Of a stretch of DNA of 60,070 bases, positions 17,583-26,601 are shown piece by piece; position 1 is the stretch's first letter; every line of letters starts with the position of its first letter. The notes beneath the pieces are model-generated. The model was not told the origin of the DNA. It was given only the letters and a program-made list of their open reading frames with translations, and ran no database searches. Source of the DNA: Lachnospiraceae bacterium (GTDB lineage: Bacteria > Bacillota > Clostridia > Lachnospirales > Lachnospiraceae); the NCBI GenBank assembly GCA_024681595.1, contig JAILAN010000032.1:1-60070 (forward strand), written 5' to 3'. A program made the position numbers and the translations under genes.

Positions 17583-19013
17583 ATGAGTACAACTTCACAA
17601 GCAAGACAGAGAATCACGTCTCTTCTTGATGAAAACAGCTTTGTTGAAATTGGCGCCCGGGTTACAGCCCGTAATACCGATTTTAACCTGAAGCAGACAC
17701 AGACCCCTTCTGACGGTGTTATTACCGGTTATGGAGTTATAGGTGGTAATCTTGTGTATGTGTACAGTCAGGATGCTTCAGTTCTTAACGGAAGCGTTGG
17801 TGAGATGCATGCAAAAAAGATTGTTAACCTTTACGACATGGCTATTAAGATGGGAGCTCCCGTTATCGGACTGATAGAGTCTTCGGGAATGCGTTTGCAG
17901 GAGGCTACAGATGCCCTTAATGCATTCGGTGAGATCTATTTAAGTCAGACTTTTGCATCGGGCGTTATACCGCAGATCAATGCTATTTTCGGCAATTGCG
18001 GCGGTGCTCTTGCGATTTCTTCATCCATGGCTGATTTTACATTTATGGAAGAGAAGAACGCAAAGCTCTTTGTTACGGCTCCTAACTGCATAGATGGTAA
18101 TTCTGCTGAAAAATGTGATACATCGGATGCATCATTCCAGACAAAGGAGACAGGAAACGTCGACTTTGCCGGCAGTGAGGAAGATGTTCTTAATTCTATA
18201 AGAGAACTGGTATGTATCATCCCCGGAAACAATGCAGGAGAGTATGACTTCGAGGAATGTGAAGATGACCTCAACAGGACCTGTCCTTCGCTTGAAGCTT
18301 CAATAGATGATCCTGCTGTTGCTCTTACTCAGATATCCGACAATGCGGTTGTATTTGAGACAAAACGTGAATACGCCAAGGAAGTTGTTACTGCATTCAT
18401 AAAGCTTAACGGAGCAACTGTGGGTGTGGTTGCATCGAGAAACGTTCTGTATGATGAAAATGGTGAAGCGGTTGAGAAATTTGATTCTCTCATCAGTGCC
18501 AACGGATGCGAAAAGGCTGCTGAATTCGTTAACTTCTGTGATGCTTTTGAAATTCCTATACTCACTATGACCAATATCAAGGGATTCAAGACATGCAAGT
18601 GCAATGAAAAGCGTATCGCAAAGGCAGCTGCCAAGCTCACATACGCTTTTGCAAATGCATCTGTTCCCAAGGTAAATGTAATAACTAAGCAGGCTTTCGG
18701 ATCTGCCTATGTAATGTTCAATTCCAAAGCTATCGGAGCAGATATAACGATCGCATGGCCGAATGCAACAATAGGAGCCATGGAATCAAAGCTCGCTGCT
18801 CAGATAATCTGTGATGCGCAGGGATCTGATGCAATAAGCGAATGCGCCAAGGAATATGATTCACTTCAGAACAACGTAGAAAGCGCCGCAAGACGCGGAT
18901 ACGTTGATGAGATAGTAGAAAGTGCCGATACACGTAAATACGTTATCGGAGCTTTTGAGATGCTCTATACAAAATATGATGCTGTTCCGGACAAAAAGCA
19001 CGGGACAGTATAG
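17583..19013 (+). CDS. Carboxyltransferase subunit of methylmalonyl/propionyl-CoA type (MmdA/12S-like)
   Basis: 476 residues with the crotonase-fold carboxyltransferase layout in two halves. The N-half has VYVYSQDASVLNGSVGEMHAKK, an ASGVIPQINAIFGNCGGALA oxyanion loop and LQEATDALNAFG. The C-half has KQAFGSAYVMFNSK, IGADITIAWPNATIGAM and AARRGYVDEIVE. In MmdA and the 12S subunit of Propionibacterium transcarboxylase, these parts move CO2 between a CoA ester and biotin. It is somewhat shorter than the usual 505-520 residues, and some canonical residues differ (ESSGMRLQ, FGSA instead of YGGA), so the CoA ester cannot be named. It is first in an operon with a biotin carrier and a Na+ pump. Confidence 0.88.
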   Translation: MSTTSQARQRITSLLDENSFVEIGARVTARNTDFNLKQTQTPSDGVITGYGVIGGNLVYVYSQDASVLNGSVGEMHAKKIVNLYDMAIKMGAPVIGLIESSGMRLQEATDALNAFGEIYLSQTFASGVIPQINAIFGNCGGALAISSSMADFTFMEEKNAKLFVTAPNCIDGNSAEKCDTSDASFQTKETGNVDFAGSEEDVLNSIRELVCIIPGNNAGEYDFEECEDDLNRTCPSLEASIDDPAVALTQISDNAVVFETKREYAKEVVTAFIKLNGATVGVVASRNVLYDENGEAVEKFDSLISANGCEKAAEFVNFCDAFEIPILTMTNIKGFKTCKCNEKRIAKAAAKLTYAFANASVPKVNVITKQAFGSAYVMFNSKAIGADITIAWPNATIGAMESKLAAQIICDAQGSDAISECAKEYDSLQNNVESAARRGYVDEIVESADTRKYVIGAFEMLYTKYDAVPDKKHGTV

Positions 19014-19034
19014 TCACAGAAAGGAAGCAAACTT

Positions 19035-19778
19035 ATGAAAAAGTGGTTAATCGCATTATGCACCGGTCTTTGCTTACTTTCTCTGACTGCCTGCGGTGCC
19101 AAGGAGGAAGCTCCACACCTTTCAGACAGTGAAGCATTGCAGGAAGCCACAATGGATGCCCAGATGCTCAACAGCATTATCCTCAATGATATGGTCGATG
19201 AGTATTCCTACCAGATGAACCAGGAATACGGCTGGGGAACGATGCTTAAAAGCGCGTGCGAGAGCATGGAAAAGAGCATTGGCGAGATGGGAAGCATAGA
19301 ATTCGGTAACGAAGAACTCGTTTCCAATTCGGTTACACTTGACTCTTTGGGTAATTTTGATGACGGATCCATCCAGATACTGCTTCACGGTTCGAAACGT
19401 GATGCGATCTTTGAGGTAGTGTTTGAGCGCGGAACTTACAAGAGCTTTACGACCAACGTCAAGTATACATTTGCAGAGAGTATGCAAAAAGCCGGATTGA
19501 ACACGCTCCTCGGAATGGGTACTGTGTTCTGCGTACTGATCCTGATCAGTTTCATAATCAGTGCATTTAACCTGATCCCCAAGATCCAGGGTGCATTTAA
19601 GAAAAAACCGGTATCTGCCAATGAAAAAACTGTTGATAATGCCATCGCTTCTATAATCGAAAAGGAAGAGAGCTTAGATGATGGTGAGCTGGTAGCCGTA
19701 ATATCTGCAGCTATAGCAGCGTATGAAGGAACTTCTTCAGACGGTTTTGTTGTCAGAAGTATCAGAAGATTTCGTTAA
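19035..19778 (+). CDS. OadG-like gamma/delta subunit fused to an N-terminal lipoprotein domain
   Basis: 247 residues. A lipoprotein signal (MKKWLIALCTGLCLLSLTACG, lipobox LTAC) is followed by an extracytoplasmic domain of about 120 residues. Then comes the single OadG-type membrane helix (GLNTLLGMGTVFCVLILISF) and a cytoplasmic tail ending in VAVISAAIAAYEG and VVRSIRRFR. OadG/MmdD anchors the decarboxylase complex to the membrane; canonical OadG is only about 80-120 residues and has no lipoprotein part. The topology (outside domain, helix, inside tail) fits linking the pump to the carboxyltransferase. Confidence 0.8.
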   Translation: MKKWLIALCTGLCLLSLTACGAKEEAPHLSDSEALQEATMDAQMLNSIILNDMVDEYSYQMNQEYGWGTMLKSACESMEKSIGEMGSIEFGNEELVSNSVTLDSLGNFDDGSIQILLHGSKRDAIFEVVFERGTYKSFTTNVKYTFAESMQKAGLNTLLGMGTVFCVLILISFIISAFNLIPKIQGAFKKKPVSANEKTVDNAIASIIEKEESLDDGELVAVISAAIAAYEGTSSDGFVVRSIRRFR

Positions 19779-19800
19779 TTAATTTCAGGAGGATAATAAA

Positions 19801-20169
19801 ATGAAGAATTATACAATTACCGTTAATGGAAACGTATATGATGTTACTGTCGAGGAAGGTGCTTCAACAGGAGTAAAGGCAGCTGCACCCGCAGCACCTA
19901 AGGCAGCTCCCAAGGCTGCACCCGCAGCACCCAAGGCTGCCAGTGCCGGCGCAGGCTCTATCAAAGTAGAGGCAGGTGCCGCAGGTAAGGTATTCAAGAT
20001 CGAAGCACCTGTCGGAACAGCTGTAAAGAAGGGTGATGCCGTTGTTATAGTTGAAGCCATGAAGATGGAGATCCCGGTTGTTGCTCCCGAAGACGGAACA
20101 GTAGCTTCAATAGATGTTGCAGTCGGAGATTCTGTAGAAGCAGGCGCTTTACTTGCTACACTTAACTGA
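19801..20169 (+). CDS. Biotin carboxyl carrier protein (1.3S/MmdC-like)
   Basis: 122 residues: an N-terminal segment (NYTITVNGNVYDVTVEEG), a flexible Ala/Pro/Lys linker (residues 25-50) and a biotinyl domain with EAMKME, in which Lys88 is the biotin site. It carries CO2 between carboxyltransferase and decarboxylase sites. The ATG follows AGGAGG. As a free subunit it matches transcarboxylase 1.3S and MmdC rather than the fused C-terminus of OadA, and here it can serve both carboxyltransferases encoded in the operon. Confidence 0.95.
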   Translation: MKNYTITVNGNVYDVTVEEGASTGVKAAAPAAPKAAPKAAPAAPKAASAGAGSIKVEAGAAGKVFKIEAPVGTAVKKGDAVVIVEAMKMEIPVVAPEDGTVASIDVAVGDSVEAGALLATLN

Positions 20170-20224
20170 TAGACAGGAGCTTTTTTGGAAATAATTCCAA
20201 ATCAATAATTCAGGAGGAAATAAA

Positions 20225-21376
20225 ATGGATTATATTGCATCCACACTGGACAACTTAATTCATCAGACTGCTTTCTTCAACTTAACCTGGGGAAACTTCA
20301 TAATGATAATAGTTGCCTGTGTATTTTTATATCTGGCGATCGCTAAGGAATTCGAACCCTTGCTGTTGCTTCCTATCGCCTTCGGTATGCTCCTTGTCAA
20401 TATCTACCCTGATATTATGCTCAGCATTGAGGATTCACCCAACGGCGTTGGCGGTCTGCTTTATTATTTCTACAAACTGGACGAATGGGCAATTCTTCCG
20501 TCGCTCATATTCATGGGAGTCGGAGCTATGACTGACTTCGGACCGCTTATAGCAAACCCCAAGAGCTTCCTTTTGGGAGCGGCTGCCCAGTTCGGAATTT
20601 TTGCGGCATATTTCGGAGCAATAGCTATGGGCTTTAATGACAAGGCTGCCGCTGCAATCTCTATCATAGGTGGTGCGGATGGTCCCACATCGATCTTCCT
20701 TGCAGGAAAACTGGGACAGACAGCTCTCCTTGGACCCATTGCGGTTGCCGCATATTCATATATGTCGCTGGTTCCCATTATCCAGCCACCCATTATGAAA
20801 CTTTTGACCACTGAGAAGGAAAGATCGATCAAGATGGGTCAGTTAAGACCTGTATCAAAACTTGAAAAGATACTGTTCCCTATCATTGTTACAATAGTTG
20901 TATGTCTGATCCTTCCGACCACAGCTCCTTTGGTAGGTATGCTTATGCTCGGTAATCTGTTCAGAGAATCAGGTGTTGTAAGACAGCTTACCGATACAGC
21001 TTCGAATGCTCTGATGTACATCGTTGTTATCATCCTCGGTACTTCCGTAGGTGCAACAACCTCTGCTGAGGCGTTCCTTAACAAAGAGACACTGTTCATA
21101 GTTGTCCTTGGACTTATTGCGTTTGCCTTTGGAACAGCCGCCGGAGTATTGTTCGGTAAACTGATGTGTATTGCCACAAAGGGACAGGTTAATCCGCTTA
21201 TCGGTTCCGCAGGTGTTTCTGCTGTGCCCATGGCCGCCAGAGTATCACAAAAGGTCGGTGCGGAAGCCGATCCCACCAATTTCCTGCTGATGCATGCTAT
21301 GGGACCCAATGTTGCCGGAGTTATCGGCACTGCGGTTGCTGCAGGTACATTCATGGCGGTATTCGGAGTTTTCTAA
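20225..21376 (+). CDS. Na+-translocating decarboxylase beta subunit
   Basis: 383 residues with roughly nine to eleven hydrophobic segments; this is the OadB/MmdB/GcdB family, which decarboxylates carboxybiotin and exports Na+. The key motif [11 protein letters not shown] (with the essential Asp) is present, as are [13 protein letters not shown] (conserved Tyr) and [16 protein letters not shown] (conserved Asn; Thr where OadB often has Ser). Its presence shows that the carboxyl group can be lost to drive Na+ transport rather than only passed on. The ATG follows AGGAGG. Confidence 0.95.
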   Translation: MDYIASTLDNLIHQTAFFNLTWGNFIMIIVACVFLYLAIAKEFEPLLLLPIAFGMLLVNIYPDIMLSIEDSPNGVGGLLYYFYKLDEWAILPSLIFMGVGAMTDFGPLIANPKSFLLGAAAQFGIFAAYFGAIAMGFNDKAAAAISIIGGADGPTSIFLAGKLGQTALLGPIAVAAYSYMSLVPIIQPPIMKLLTTEKERSIKMGQLRPVSKLEKILFPIIVTIVVCLILPTTAPLVGMLMLGNLFRESGVVRQLTDTASNALMYIVVIILGTSVGATTSAEAFLNKETLFIVVLGLIAFAFGTAAGVLFGKLMCIATKGQVNPLIGSAGVSAVPMAARVSQKVGAEADPTNFLLMHAMGPNVAGVIGTAVAAGTFMAVFGVF

Positions 21377-21429
21377 GGGAATAACACTTTAATATTTGTT
21401 GAATAATCAAAACAGAAAGGATGATTTAT

Positions 21430-22866
21430 ATGTCAGAACAGGTTAAAAAGCCGGTCGGTATCATGGAAACGGTCCTTCGTGATGCACATCAGTCATTGAT
21501 CGCAACCAGAATGCCTACCGAAAAGATGCTTCCAATCATAGATAAAATGGACAAGGTGGGATACCATGCAGTTGAATGCTGGGGAGGAGCTACATTTGAT
21601 GCTTCACTTCGATTCCTCAAAGAGGATCCCTGGGACAGATTAAGAAAGCTCCGTGACGGGTTTAAGAACACCAAGCTTCAGATGCTCTTCCGCGGACAGA
21701 ACATTCTTGGCTACCGTCCTTATGCAGATGATGTTGTTTATGCGTTCGTTGAAAAATCTATCGCAAACGGAATAGATATCATCAGGATATTTGACTGTCT
21801 TAACGATCTTAGGAACCTTCAGGCTGCAGTTGATGCAACAAACAAGATCAAAAAGCAGGAGGGCAGAGGAGAGTCTCAGATAGCTCTTTCCTATACTCTC
21901 GGAGATGCATACACTCTTGAATACTGGGGTGATATGGCTAAAAAGATCGAAGAGATGGGCGCAGATTCTATATGTATCAAGGATATGGCCGGACTCCTCG
22001 TTCCTTACAGAGCAGCAGAGCTCGTAAAGACCCTTAAAGAGAACACCAACCTTCCTATCCAGCTGCATACTCACTATACTTCAGGTGTTGCTTCAATGAC
22101 ATATCTTAAGGCTGTTGAAGCCGGCGTCGATGTTATCGACTGTGCTATTTCTCCTTTCGCACTGGGAACATCTCAGCCCGCTACCGAAGTTATGGTTGAA
22201 ACATTCAAGGGTACACCCTACGATACCGGATACGATCAGAATCTGCTGGCTCAGATCGCAGACTACTGGCGTCCCTACCGTGAGGAATGTATTGAGTCAG
22301 GCCTCATGAGCACCAAGGTATTGGGCGTTAATATAAAGACTCTTCTTTACCAGGTTCCCGGTGGAATGCTTTCAAACATGGTTTCACAGCTCAAGGAACA
22401 GAATGCCGAAGATAAATACAATGAAGTTCTCGAAGAGATACCCAGAGTTCGTAAGGACTGCGGTGAGCCTCCGCTTGTTACACCTTCTTCACAGATCGTT
22501 GGTACACAGGCTATCTTCAATGTCCTTATGGGCGAGAGATACAAGATGGCTACAGGAGAATTCAAGGATCTGCTTCGCGGTAATTACGGCCAGACCGTTA
22601 AGCCCATGAATCAGGAGGTTATTGATAAGGTTATCCCCGGAGAACCCAGATCAACAGCCAGAAGTGCCGAAGCTACAGGACATACGGAACCCGAGCTTGC
22701 TACACTTGAATCTGAGATGAAGGAATGGAAGCAGCAGGATGAGGACGTTCTGTCTTATGCATTGTTCCCTCAGGTTGCCGTAGATTTCTTCAAATATCGT
22801 CAGGCTCAGCAGGAAAAGATGGATCTTACCAAAGCCGATACAGCAAACGGAGCTTATCCCGTATAA
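21430..22866 (+). CDS. oadA: Oxaloacetate decarboxylase/pyruvate carboxylase carboxyltransferase subunit (OadA/5S-like), no biotin domain
   Basis: 478 residues. ATG at 21430 is preferred over 21421 because AGAAAGG is correctly spaced only for the later one. The DRE-TIM barrel has METVLRDAHQS (metal Asp), MLFRGQNILGYR, the carbamylated Lys184 in CIKDMAGLL and the metal site QLHTHYTSG, followed by the conserved C-terminal domain (VPGGMLSNM). It transfers CO2 between oxaloacetate/pyruvate and biotin. The biotinyl domain of classic OadA is missing and is supplied by the separate carrier gene, as in transcarboxylase 5S. Confidence 0.93.
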   Translation: MSEQVKKPVGIMETVLRDAHQSLIATRMPTEKMLPIIDKMDKVGYHAVECWGGATFDASLRFLKEDPWDRLRKLRDGFKNTKLQMLFRGQNILGYRPYADDVVYAFVEKSIANGIDIIRIFDCLNDLRNLQAAVDATNKIKKQEGRGESQIALSYTLGDAYTLEYWGDMAKKIEEMGADSICIKDMAGLLVPYRAAELVKTLKENTNLPIQLHTHYTSGVASMTYLKAVEAGVDVIDCAISPFALGTSQPATEVMVETFKGTPYDTGYDQNLLAQIADYWRPYREECIESGLMSTKVLGVNIKTLLYQVPGGMLSNMVSQLKEQNAEDKYNEVLEEIPRVRKDCGEPPLVTPSSQIVGTQAIFNVLMGERYKMATGEFKDLLRGNYGQTVKPMNQEVIDKVIPGEPRSTARSAEATGHTEPELATLESEMKEWKQQDEDVLSYALFPQVAVDFFKYRQAQQEKMDLTKADTANGAYPV

Positions 22867-22891
22867 TTTACATAACATATAGTGTTATTAT

Positions 22892-22931
22892 CAATCCCGA
22901 ACACAACATATTGTGCTCGGGATTGTTTTTT
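22892..22931 (+). terminator. Rho-independent terminator of the biotin decarboxylase operon
   Basis: Stem CAATCCCGA (22892-22900) / TCGGGATTG (22917-22925), extended by CACAA/TTGTG after one mismatch, with a T-run from 22925. Confidence 0.93.
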
Positions 22932-22975
22932 TGTTGTTTTTACAAGGGAATTTGATATTTTTTCCGGATTTCATA

Positions 22976-23004
22976 TTGACTTTACCGTTGACATAAGTTA
23001 AGAT
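22976..23004 (+). promoter_or_regulatory. Sigma-A promoter of the TetR-type gene
   Basis: TTGACT (22976-22981), a 17-nt spacer and TAAGAT (22999-23004). A short inverted sequence TAAC-TAGT-GTTA (23004-23015) overlaps the start region and could be an autoregulatory site, though four-base arms are weak evidence. Confidence 0.55.
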
Positions 23005-23033
23005 AACTAGTGTTACTAATATGGGAGGCTAAT

Positions 23034-23579
23034 ATGGCTAGAAAAGAAACCGTTACCAAAACGATCTTACTTGATGCAGCATTTGAAATGCTTAAGGAAG
23101 AGGGAATCGAACAGGTCACTGCAAGAAAACTCGCTGCCAAGGCTAATTGTTCCACACAGCCTATATTCAGGATCTATAACAACATGGAAGAACTGTATGT
23201 GGATCTTTTCGCTAAGGCATGTGACAGCTTTCAGGAGTATTACACTTCGTTTCAGAAGACGACTGTCGTTCCTTTTGTTAATCTGGGACTGGCATACATA
23301 TTGTATGCTCAGAAAAATCCGAATGTATTTAAATTCCTGTTCCTTTCCAGGGAACGCTACGGAAGATCTCTTTATGATATGATAAACGGTCCGACATCCA
23401 ATGTTTCAAAGGAGATCCAGTCCGCAACTTCACAGGGCGCATCAAATGCACAGGAGCTGTTTATGAAAATGTGGATGTTCATTCACGGAGCTGCCTGCAT
23501 GTCGCTTACCGGAGATTATGATCTTGCTGAAGAAGAAACTGTTTCTATGTTGAAGGATGCCTACTCATCTTTCAGATAA
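23034..23579 (+). CDS. TetR/AcrR family transcriptional regulator
   Basis: 181 residues from ATG 23034 after GGGAGG. The N-terminal helix-turn-helix covers about residues 8-52 (AAFEMLKEEGIEQVTARKLA, CSTQPIFRIYNNMEEL); the remainder is the helical ligand-binding and dimer domain. It is transcribed alone, after a strong terminator, so the target could be its own gene or the biotin enzyme operon just upstream. The ligand is unknown. Confidence 0.9.
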   Translation: MARKETVTKTILLDAAFEMLKEEGIEQVTARKLAAKANCSTQPIFRIYNNMEELYVDLFAKACDSFQEYYTSFQKTTVVPFVNLGLAYILYAQKNPNVFKFLFLSRERYGRSLYDMINGPTSNVSKEIQSATSQGASNAQELFMKMWMFIHGAACMSLTGDYDLAEEETVSMLKDAYSSFR

Positions 23580-23590
23580 GATTATTGGTT

Positions 23591-23626
23591 AGTCCCTTAC
23601 TGGCATTGTATCCGGTAGGGGGCTTT
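23591..23626 (+). terminator. Possible weak terminator after the TetR-type gene
   Basis: GTCCCTTACTGG (23592-23603) pairs with CCGGTAGGGGGC (23612-23623), with three G-T pairs, followed by only three T. The stem is strong but the T-tract poor. Confidence 0.45.
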
Positions 23627-23719
23627 CTGCGTGTTGGAACAATGTTCCTGCAGGCAAAAGGCCCTTTAAACGGAAATGCTTAACCGAACGGCCTAATGGT
23701 CTTTGCAGAAAGGATTTAA

Positions 23720-24667
23720 ATGGAAGAAAAAGATATTATATCCAGAATGAATGACCGCTTTATGAAGATGAGCAAGGGACACAAGGCCATTGCGTCATTT
23801 ATATCCGATCATTACGACGAGGCTGCGTTTCTGACAGCTGCAAAGATCGGAAGTACGGTCGGAGTTTCGGAATCGACTGTAGTCAGATTTGCAACGGCTC
23901 TGGGTTACGAAGGGTATCCGGAGTTCCAAAAAGCCTTGGCAGACTGGGTTCAGAGCAAGTTAAACAGGGTGCAGAAGATAGGCACCAAATATAAGAACAA
24001 TTCACAGTCTGAGGTTATCCATTCTGTTCTCAGCGCGGATATTGAAAAGATAAACGATACCATAACAAATCTTGACCCGAATGCTTTTTCCGATGCCGTT
24101 GATATAATACTTAACGCTGAGACTGTGTACGTTTGCGGCTTAAGATCATGTGAACCTCTGGCTGATTTCCTGCAGTTTTACCTGAATATGATAAGAGGAA
24201 ATGTCATCCTTCTTAAAACCACTTCGGTTACTGAGATGTTTGAACAGATGATCAGAATCAGCGAAAGAGACTGTATCATAGGCATATCGTTCCCGAGATA
24301 TTCGATGAGAACGCTTAAAGCTATGGAATTTGCCAAGGACAGGCGGGCAAAGATAATCACCATCACAGACAGCATTCATTCGCCGATGAATCTGTATTCT
24401 TCGTGTAATCTGCTGGCCAGATCAGACATGGTTTCAATAGTTGATTCGCTGGTAGCTCCGTTATCTTTGATCAATGCACTTGTCGTCGCTCTGTGCCTTA
24501 AAGTGCCTGATTCAGTCAAGGGTAATCTCGAAACACTTGAAACAGTCTGGAATAACTATCAGGTTTACTTAAATGACGAGATCAATTTCATTGATGAAGA
24601 GCCGATGCTGAACTATCCGCTGATGAAGCTTAAGGAAGCGGAGGGGGGAAATACCGATAATGAGTAA
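23720..24667 (+). CDS. MurR/RpiR family transcriptional regulator with SIS domain
   Basis: 315 residues. The N-terminal helix-turn-helix (about residues 1-77) includes FLTAAKIGSTVGVSESTVVRFATALGYEG written in the RpiR style (GVSESTVVRFATALG), and residues 125-265 form a SIS phosphosugar-binding domain (VYVCGLRSCEPLADF, CIIGISFPRYS). Members respond to sugar phosphates or amino-sugar phosphates. The ATG follows AGAAAGG. It overlaps the next gene by 8 bp, so an FAD oxidoreductase is made with it; no sugar gene lies next to it. Confidence 0.93.
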   Translation: MEEKDIISRMNDRFMKMSKGHKAIASFISDHYDEAAFLTAAKIGSTVGVSESTVVRFATALGYEGYPEFQKALADWVQSKLNRVQKIGTKYKNNSQSEVIHSVLSADIEKINDTITNLDPNAFSDAVDIILNAETVYVCGLRSCEPLADFLQFYLNMIRGNVILLKTTSVTEMFEQMIRISERDCIIGISFPRYSMRTLKAMEFAKDRRAKIITITDSIHSPMNLYSSCNLLARSDMVSIVDSLVAPLSLINALVVALCLKVPDSVKGNLETLETVWNNYQVYLNDEINFIDEEPMLNYPLMKLKEAEGGNTDNE

Positions 24668-25886
24668 GCGTGTTACTGTTATTGGCGGAGGCCCCGCAGG
24701 CATGATGGCTGCCTATGCTGCTGCGATAAACGGAGCTGAAGTTACGCTCGTCGAGAAAAACGAAAAGCTGGGTAAAAAGCTTTTTATCACGGGCAAAGGC
24801 AGATGCAATGTTACCAATGATTGTGAAGATGATGATTTTTTCAAGAATATCGTTTCCAATCCGAAGTTCTTATACAGCGCATACTATGGCTTTAACAATT
24901 CTGCGCTGATCGATCTTATTTCAAGATACTGCCCGTTAAAAACTGAAAGAGGAAATAGGGTTTTCCCGTGTTCGGATCATTCGTCGGATATCATCAGGGC
25001 GTTTGAAAAAATGCTTAAAGAAACGGGAGTGAGAGTACTTCTTGACACTAAAGTGACCGGTATCGGAGATGGCCTTGTATCCATATCCCGGGACAGCTTT
25101 AAAACCGACAGTATAGTCATAGCGACAGGAGGACTGTCATATCCTGCGACCGGCTCTACAGGTGACGGATATGACTTTGCAAAGAAACTGGGACACTCTG
25201 TCGAAGAGCCGCGCCCCGGTCTTGTTGCTCTGTGCTGTGAGGAAACCGACTGCCCGGATCTTCAGGGGCTGTCTTTAAGAAACATCACTTTTACGCTCAA
25301 AGAAACAAAGGAAGAAAGAAAACCGGTGTATTCCGGATTCGGAGAGATGCTATTTACTCACTTCGGAATCAGCGGACCCGTTGTTTTGTCCGCTTCATCA
25401 TACTATTCTTCAAAGCTGTCAGGCAAAAGGGCCTGTGCATGCATCGATCTTAAGAGCGCTCTTACTGAAAACGAACTTGACGAAAGACTGGTCAGAGATT
25501 TTAATAAATACAGTAATAAGGCATTCAGGAATTCCCTTTCGGACCTGCTTCCGTCAAAAATGATTCCCGTTGTGGTAAGAAGGAGCAATATAGATCCTGA
25601 CAAAAAGGTAAATGTCGTCACCAGAGAAGAAAGACAGAACCTTATCAGGATACTGAAGAACTTCGAACTGACGATCACGGGGACCTGTCCGATCGAAGAG
25701 GCGATAATAACTCAGGGTGGAATCTGCGTCAAAGAGGTTGATCCATCCACCATGGAATCCAGGATACACAAGAACATCTATTTTGCGGGTGAAGTTCTCG
25801 ATGTTGATGCTTTGACAGGCGGATTTAATCTTCAGACAGCCTTTTCAACCGGGTACCTTGCCGGAACCAGTGCCGCTAAGAACTGA
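24660..25886 (+). CDS. NAD(P)/FAD-dependent oxidoreductase, HI0933/BaiN family
   Basis: 408 residues. The FAD Rossmann motif is GGGPAGMMAAYAA at about residue 8, then EKNEKLGKKLFITGKGRCNVTN, which is diagnostic of the HI0933-like flavoproteins, and near the end YFAGEVLDVDALTGGFNLQ. Some relatives reduce bile-acid intermediates, but the physiological substrate of most is unknown. It overlaps the RpiR gene by 8 bp and precedes cmk by 31 bp. Confidence 0.92.
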   Translation: MSKRVTVIGGGPAGMMAAYAAAINGAEVTLVEKNEKLGKKLFITGKGRCNVTNDCEDDDFFKNIVSNPKFLYSAYYGFNNSALIDLISRYCPLKTERGNRVFPCSDHSSDIIRAFEKMLKETGVRVLLDTKVTGIGDGLVSISRDSFKTDSIVIATGGLSYPATGSTGDGYDFAKKLGHSVEEPRPGLVALCCEETDCPDLQGLSLRNITFTLKETKEERKPVYSGFGEMLFTHFGISGPVVLSASSYYSSKLSGKRACACIDLKSALTENELDERLVRDFNKYSNKAFRNSLSDLLPSKMIPVVVRRSNIDPDKKVNVVTREERQNLIRILKNFELTITGTCPIEEAIITQGGICVKEVDPSTMESRIHKNIYFAGEVLDVDALTGGFNLQTAFSTGYLAGTSAAKN

Positions 25887-25917
25887 TAAACATACAATTT
25901 GATCTACGGAGGTTATT

Positions 25918-26574
25918 ATGAGTTACCAGATAGCAATAGACGGACCTGCGGGAGCAGGCAAAAGCACGATCGCCAAGATAGTGGCTGCAAAGAAGGGATT
26001 CATTTACGTCGATACCGGAGCCATGTACAGAGCCATGGCGGTCCACATGATAAGGACGGACACTGATCCAAAAGACGAAAAAGCGGTAGATTCATCTTCA
26101 CAGACGGCCGATATCAGTCTTAAATATGTTGAGGGAGCACAGCATGTTTTCCTAAACGGAGAGGATGTAACGGGATATTTGCGGACTGAGGAAACAGGGA
26201 ATATGGCTTCGCTGGTATCAAAATACCCTTCTGTCAGGTCACGTCTTGTGGCACTTCAAAAGGAAATAGCGCTAACGAACGACATAGTTATGGACGGACG
26301 GGATATCGGCACGGTGGTTCTCCCTGATGCCGATGTCAAGATATATCTGACTGCCTCATCAAAGGTCAGAGCGCAGAGAAGATATGACGAGCTTGTCACA
26401 AAGGGACAGGATGCTGATATCAATAAGATCGAAGAGGATATAATAGCAAGGGATCATCAGGATATGACAAGGGAAGTATCTCCGCTAAAAAAGGCAGATG
26501 ATGCCATAGAGATAGATTCATCATACATGACTATCGATGAGGTGGCTGATCGGATATTATCATTGATCAAATGA
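25918..26574 (+). CDS. cmk: Cytidylate kinase
   Basis: Phosphorylates CMP and dCMP with ATP. The 218 residues show the P-loop GPAGAGKST (about 9-17), DTGAMYRAMA, DGRDIGTVVLPDA and a C-terminal lid with RDHQDMTREVSPLKKADD. The ATG follows ACGGAGG. The order cmk-ispH-rpsA is common in Clostridia, and here only 27 bp separate cmk and ispH. Confidence 0.97.
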   Translation: MSYQIAIDGPAGAGKSTIAKIVAAKKGFIYVDTGAMYRAMAVHMIRTDTDPKDEKAVDSSSQTADISLKYVEGAQHVFLNGEDVTGYLRTEETGNMASLVSKYPSVRSRLVALQKEIALTNDIVMDGRDIGTVVLPDADVKIYLTASSKVRAQRRYDELVTKGQDADINKIEEDIIARDHQDMTREVSPLKKADDAIEIDSSYMTIDEVADRILSLIK

Positions 26575-26601
26575 CCGTGATCCGACGGGTAAAGGAGCTA
26601 T

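Noticed and set aside
19860-19960. Repeats in the biotin carrier gene
   Set aside because: They are GCA/GCT-CCC codon runs of the Ala/Pro linker, not a DNA repeat element.
20839-21354. 171-codon open frame opposite the Na+-pump gene
   Set aside because: It is the antisense shadow of a conserved membrane protein gene with no ribosome site or recognisable product.
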